Source of the DNA: Ooceraea biroi
Lineage: Eukaryota > Arthropoda > Insecta > Hymenoptera > Formicidae
NCBI RefSeq assembly: GCF_003672135.1
Contig: NC_039507.1
Location: 10,850,290-10,914,289, forward strand
DNA length: 64,000 nt
Reading direction: 5' to 3'
Part shown: positions 62,862 through 64,000 of the stretch, piece by piece
Layout: every line of letters starts with the position of its first letter
How positions within the stretch are numbered: position 1 is the first letter of the stretch
The notes under the pieces: model-generated
What the model was told of the DNA's origin: nothing
Databases searched by the model: none
Seen by the model: the letters and a program-made list of their open reading frames with translations, nothing else
Program-made: the position numbers and the translations under genes

Positions 62862-63463
62862 ATTAACATTAGGGGACACCTCGCCGATGACCTTGAGCTT
62901 GCCATGTTGTCAAGGTTAACGTCCTGAGTAACCTTCGAAAGATTTTAATCGGGGCAAGTTGCTTAATAAAACGTTATTAACAAAAAAGTTTAATGAGTAG
63001 AGCATAATTTTACGATGCCATATACGTTTAGCAAAGAGTATATTTGATGGAATTTTAGCTTTAAATCGGAAATAGGTTGGGTTAGGTTATATTTTCAGAA
63101 ACTAGAAATGCGAAAAGTGAGCAAATTTACTAGAACATTTATAATTTAATTGGTCAACACCTAGTAAATTTGCTCACTTTTCGCATTTTCACTCCGTGAA
63201 GAGATACGTAATAGACCCTCTAGTTTCTGAAAATATAACCTAACCCAACCTATTTCCGATTTAAAGCTAAAATTCCATCAAATATACTCTTTGCTAAAGG
63301 TATATGGCATCGTAAAATTATGCTCTACTCATTAAACTTTTTTGTTAATAACGTTTTATTAAACAACTTGCCCCGATTAAAATCTTTCGAAGGTTACTCA
63401 GGACGTTAACCTTGACAACATGGCAAGCTCAAGGTCATCGGCGAGGTGTCCCCTAATGTTAAT
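62862..63463. mobile_element. about 600-bp near-perfect palindrome with a nested inverted repeat
   Basis: Left arm 62862-63105 and right arm about 63220-63463 are complementary over roughly 244 bp with only about two mismatches seen. Between them lie a second pair of 28-bp inverted arms (63106-63133 and 63161-63188, AAATGCGAAAAGTGAGCAAA...), a 27-base spacer, and a 31-base segment (63189-63219) with no partner on the left. No open frame of note is present. It is a foldback or composite MITE. Confidence 0.8.
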
Positions 63464-63548
63464 AATTACCTTAAATTTGCATCGGATGATCGTGACGATC
63501 AGTTTAATACTTCAAGGCCATTTTTTTAAAAATTTGATTTGATGTTAT

Positions 63549-64000
63549 TTTCTTTGATTTTATTTCATTTTCTTTGATTAAATTTCCTTTTCTATTATGT
63601 TACTTCATTTTCTATGATTTTCTTTAATTTTTTTTCATTTTCTTTGATTTTCTTGCTTTTTCTTTAATTTTACTGCATTCTCTTCGATTTTACTGCTTTT
63701 TCAGATATTCACCTGCATTTTCAGTTATTTTCTTGCATTTGTAGTGATTTTAATTCATTTCTTTGATTTTACTGCATTTCCGAGATTTTACAGCATTTTC
63801 TTTGCGTTTACTGCATTTCCGAGATTTTCTCACATTTTCAGGGGTTTTCCTGCATTTTCTTTCATTTTACTGCGAATTTTCAGTGATATTAGAGCATTTT
63901 CCGTGATCTTTCTAGATTCTTAGAAATTGTCCTACATTTTCCTCGATGTTTACTGCATTTTCTTTGCTTGTACTGCATTTTACGTGATTTCCTACATTTT
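63549..64000. repeat. degenerate 20-bp minisatellite, continues past the window
   Basis: About 22 tandem units of roughly 20 bp with consensus TTTTCTTTGATTTTACTGCA, differing by scattered substitutions and 1-2 base indels. The period is clear from the recurring CTGCATTTTC junction. The array runs off the right edge. Confidence 0.85.

Noticed and set aside
63080..63100. GGGTTAGGTTA words resembling TTAGG telomere repeats
   Set aside because: Only two degenerate units, duplicated by the palindrome arms; not a telomeric array.
1..64000. CRISPR arrays, operons, prophage or bacterial insertion sequences
   Set aside because: The window is clearly eukaryotic; the tandem repeats seen are microsatellites or a degenerate minisatellite without spacer structure.

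Overview
The window is a gene-dense piece of an insect chromosome, most likely from a hymenopteran and plausibly an ant. The genes are intron-rich with short GT-AG introns, the coding sequence is CpG-rich, and every recognisable protein is an arthropod-type orthologue. I see no bacterial, viral or organellar genes, no rRNA and no convincing tRNA. All gene models below were built by hand from splice signals and reading-phase agreement; none was checked by search.

Layout, left to right. (1) 32-4064 (+): the 3' 14 exons of an RBM19/Mrd1-type ribosome-biogenesis protein with six RRM domains; its start lies outside the window. (2) 4083-11673: non-coding, with two CpG-rich patches that may hold untranslated first exons of the next gene, and small inverted repeats. 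(3) 11686-30718 (+): a very large group VI chitinase (Cht6): GH18 catalytic domain, CBM14, very long Ser/Thr-rich region, second CBM14 at the C-terminus. Splice phases support two ends: a form stopping at 22294 with its own poly(A) signal, and a longer form that splices out 19403-22906 and continues to 30718. (4) 34421-44330 (-): alpha-actinin (Actn), 13 coding exons plus one duplicated, mutually exclusive exon; convergent with Cht6. (5) 46738-48171 (-): SAM-domain protein of the C19orf47 family. (6) 49049-50516 (+): INO80B, a chromatin-remodelling subunit, divergent from (5). (7) 51052-61814 (+): a multicopper-oxidase-related protein (MCORP-like) whose last copper-binding motif is lost. (8) 55735-57642 (+): a MADF-BESS gene nested in the 5.2-kb intron 6 of gene 7, same strand.

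The right end (60.5-64.0 kb) is repeat territory: five foldback elements, including a roughly 600-bp near-perfect palindrome, and a degenerate 20-bp minisatellite running off the window.

The genes are mainly unrelated housekeeping, cuticle and muscle genes rather than one pathway. Cht6 and the laccase-like protein both belong to families linked to cuticle or extracellular matrix, but I see no evidence of co-regulation. The most noteworthy items are the two-ended Cht6 gene with a roughly 58-residue basic repeat, the degenerate multicopper oxidase hosting a nested transcription-factor-like gene, the Actn exon pair, and the palindromic repeat cluster.
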